7,592 nucleotides of DNA from Thaumarchaeota archaeon S13 (GTDB lineage Archaea; Thermoproteota; Nitrososphaeria; Nitrososphaerales; Nitrosopumilaceae). The position numbers and the translations under genes were made by a program. Of this stretch, positions 6,059-7,592 are shown in pieces (within the stretch, counting starts at the first letter, position 1; the number at the start of each line of letters is the position of its first letter). The DNA is taken from the NCBI GenBank assembly GCA_003724275.1, contig RHFA01000095.1, positions 1-7,592 on the forward strand, given 5' to 3'. The notes below the pieces were generated by a model. The model saw only the letters and a list, made by a program, of their open reading frames with translations. It did not search any database and was not told the DNA's origin.

Positions 6059-7592
6059 TGGCGCCGTGCGCGCTGGCCCTTGCGCTCGCCGTGGCCCTCG
6101 CCGCGGCCCTTGCCGGCGACGCCGCAGCGCAGGGAGGCGGCGGGGACACGCTCCACTCGCAAAGGCACACGGCGGGAAGCGAAATGGTCTACATACACAC
6201 AAAGCACTATACGTACATACGCGAAAAGTGCAGGGTCCACACGTCACTTGACATAATGCCTGTCCTCCACAACGGCCACAGGAGAAACAACCCCGACAGG
6301 ACGTTCTATCCGGGGGACGCGCTGGAGTACAGGACGGGCATGGGCGTGGAGGGGTGCAGCGCCGTAAAGTCCTGCCCAGTGGAGGTTCCCGAGGGCGAGG
6401 GCGAGTGCACCCAGCCCAGGGTCAAGTGCTCCTATAGCCGCCGCGGGGGGTGCCGGCCCTCGGGGTTTGAGGGCCTCGCGGGGGGAGGGCCGGCCAGCGA
6501 GAGCGGCAAGGCCACGCTGCCCACGGACATTTACGGGCCAGACGAGTCGTACCGCGTGGCAAAGCGGGCATATGCCATGGCCGAGGTCACGGTGATACTC
6601 CACGGGCGCCTCTACACGGGATACCACACGTTTGTCTCCGAGTCGAGCTTTCCGGTCCGCGTGCTGGATCCAGGGCTCTCCGTCACGCTGTCGCACTCGC
6701 CCCTGGTCGACGCCGAGGGGCACACGGCCGCAAACCTTGACGGGACATACTATGTGTGGGATCCGATAAACGTGGTCCACGAGATAGGCTATGCGTGGAA
6801 GGAGGAGCGGATAGGCACGATCGGCGCGACGCACACAAAGGCCCACGGCATCCTGGACCTCGTGCAGGAGCGCACATGCGCAGAGGCATCGTGCACGCTG
6901 TCCGCCGGCGGAATCCGGTCGTACGACCCAAAGCCCATCGCGCACGAATACGCGGGCGGCTCGTCCATGTACAACTCGTCGTGCGCAGTGGGGGCGACGC
7001 TGGATCCCGGCGGGCAGGCATGCTCAGAGTACCACGCGCGCCACACGGTGTCATACACCGCCGCCGTCCACAACATGGCCACGGGCACGCCGATACGCAC
7101 GGGCGAGGCGCGAGCGCACTCGGTGACAAATGCCACGGGGGCGCTAGTCGTGCGCTATGACCCGCAGTTTGGCGAGCCCTACGCCTATGTCTCGCTGGCC
7201 GACGCGGCGCGCGAGGAGGGCGACTGGGCATGGTCAAAGAGGCACGTCATGGCCGTGAGGTACCTCGGGTCGGAGGGCGGGGGCCGCGACGACGCCGGCG
7301 CCGGCCCGCACGAGATGCGCAGGGCGCTCCTCAACGCCCTGGACCACGAGGGCAGGGCGCGCTACCTCGCCGGCGAGGTCGACATAGGCGAGGACCTCTC
7401 GTGGAACGCCACGGGCGGCCCGTCAGGCCGCGACGCCGAGCGCTGCACGCCGCACGACGCGGGCCTCGTCGAGGGGGCGCTGCGCCTGGGCCGCGAGCCG
7501 GCCTCGGCAATGTTCACGCAGGCGTCGTACGGGCGCCTCTACCTCGAGTACCCAATCTCGGGGTTCATGGTGGCCAGCGGCGCGGACACGGC
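6055..7592 (+). CDS. large secreted cysteine-rich protein, partial (3' end cut)
   Basis: At least 512 aa, still open at the right edge. ATG 6055 overlaps the previous stop as ATGA; ATG 6058 is the alternative. The first ~26 residues form a Sec-type signal peptide, a long Ala/Leu stretch ending GDAAAQ, with likely cleavage near the Ala-Ala-Ala/Gln. The mature part has 11 cysteines in the visible portion, clustered at EGCSAVKSCPVE, GECTQPRVKCSYSRRGGC and RTCAEASC, and three N-glycosylation sequons (NSS, NAT, NAT). Several beta-rich stretches alternate with Tyr/Thr-rich strands (TYYVWDPINVVHEIGYAW; HTVSYTAAVHNMATG), suggesting repeated Ig-like or surface-type domains. No transmembrane helix is seen before the edge; one may follow. 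I recognise no family. As the last visible gene of the VirB4 unit it may be an exported surface or adhesion component, or the envelope-spanning partner of the machine. Confidence 0.85.
   Translation, partial: MMAPCALALALAVALAAALAGDAAAQGGGGDTLHSQRHTAGSEMVYIHTKHYTYIREKCRVHTSLDIMPVLHNGHRRNNPDRTFYPGDALEYRTGMGVEGCSAVKSCPVEVPEGEGECTQPRVKCSYSRRGGCRPSGFEGLAGGGPASESGKATLPTDIYGPDESYRVAKRAYAMAEVTVILHGRLYTGYHTFVSESSFPVRVLDPGLSVTLSHSPLVDAEGHTAANLDGTYYVWDPINVVHEIGYAWKEERIGTIGATHTKAHGILDLVQERTCAEASCTLSAGGIRSYDPKPIAHEYAGGSSMYNSSCAVGATLDPGGQACSEYHARHTVSYTAAVHNMATGTPIRTGEARAHSVTNATGALVVRYDPQFGEPYAYVSLADAAREEGDWAWSKRHVMAVRYLGSEGGGRDDAGAGPHEMRRALLNALDHEGRARYLAGEVDIGEDLSWNATGGPSGRDAERCTPHDAGLVEGALRLGREPASAMFTQASYGRLYLEYPISGFMVASGADT

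Noticed and set aside
5486..6247. Minus-strand open frame of 253 codons opposite the pilin-like gene and the start of the secreted-protein gene
   Set aside because: Arg/Gly-rich shadow of well-supported + strand genes, with no promoter or motif.

Overview
The window reads as a compact, high-GC archaeal segment with every convincing gene on the + strand. Three features point to an archaeon, most likely a GC-rich ammonia-oxidising thaumarchaeon of the Nitrosopumilaceae/Cenarchaeum type: CTTAAAT-type TATA boxes placed 28-29 bases before the initiating ATG (leaderless transcripts), frequent ATA and AGG codons despite the high GC, and an archaeal pilin-like N-terminus. The taxonomic placement is inference; no rRNA or other marker gene is present.

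Layout. Bases 1-86 hold at most the tail of an upstream gene. A first transcription unit (promoter at 87) encodes a 351-aa protein of unknown function whose first ~100 residues look like a PH/GRAM-like beta domain. A second unit (promoter at 1193) encodes a stand-alone 109-aa protein with the same kind of domain, followed 20 bases later by a VirB11/GspE-type secretion ATPase with all its diagnostic boxes. A third unit (promoter at 3133, overlapping the ATPase stop codon) encodes a VirB4-type ATPase, then two small membrane-anchored extracytoplasmic proteins (the second with an archaeal pilin-like N-terminus), then a large cysteine-containing secreted protein that runs off the right edge. The last three genes are packed by GTGA/ATGA stop-start overlaps or short SD-bearing gaps.

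Together this looks like the ATPase and export end of a type IV secretion/conjugation-like or pilus-like envelope machine: two different cytoplasmic motors, pilin- or FlaF/FlaG-like periplasmic parts and a big exported protein, preceded by two PH-like proteins that may be cytosolic or membrane-proximal accessories. A polytopic membrane platform (TadC/FlaJ- or VirB6-like) is not in the window and would be expected nearby. The most notable non-coding signal is a 20-base promoter module, conserved well beyond the TATA box, shared by all three units. No RNA gene, CRISPR array, insertion sequence or origin was seen.
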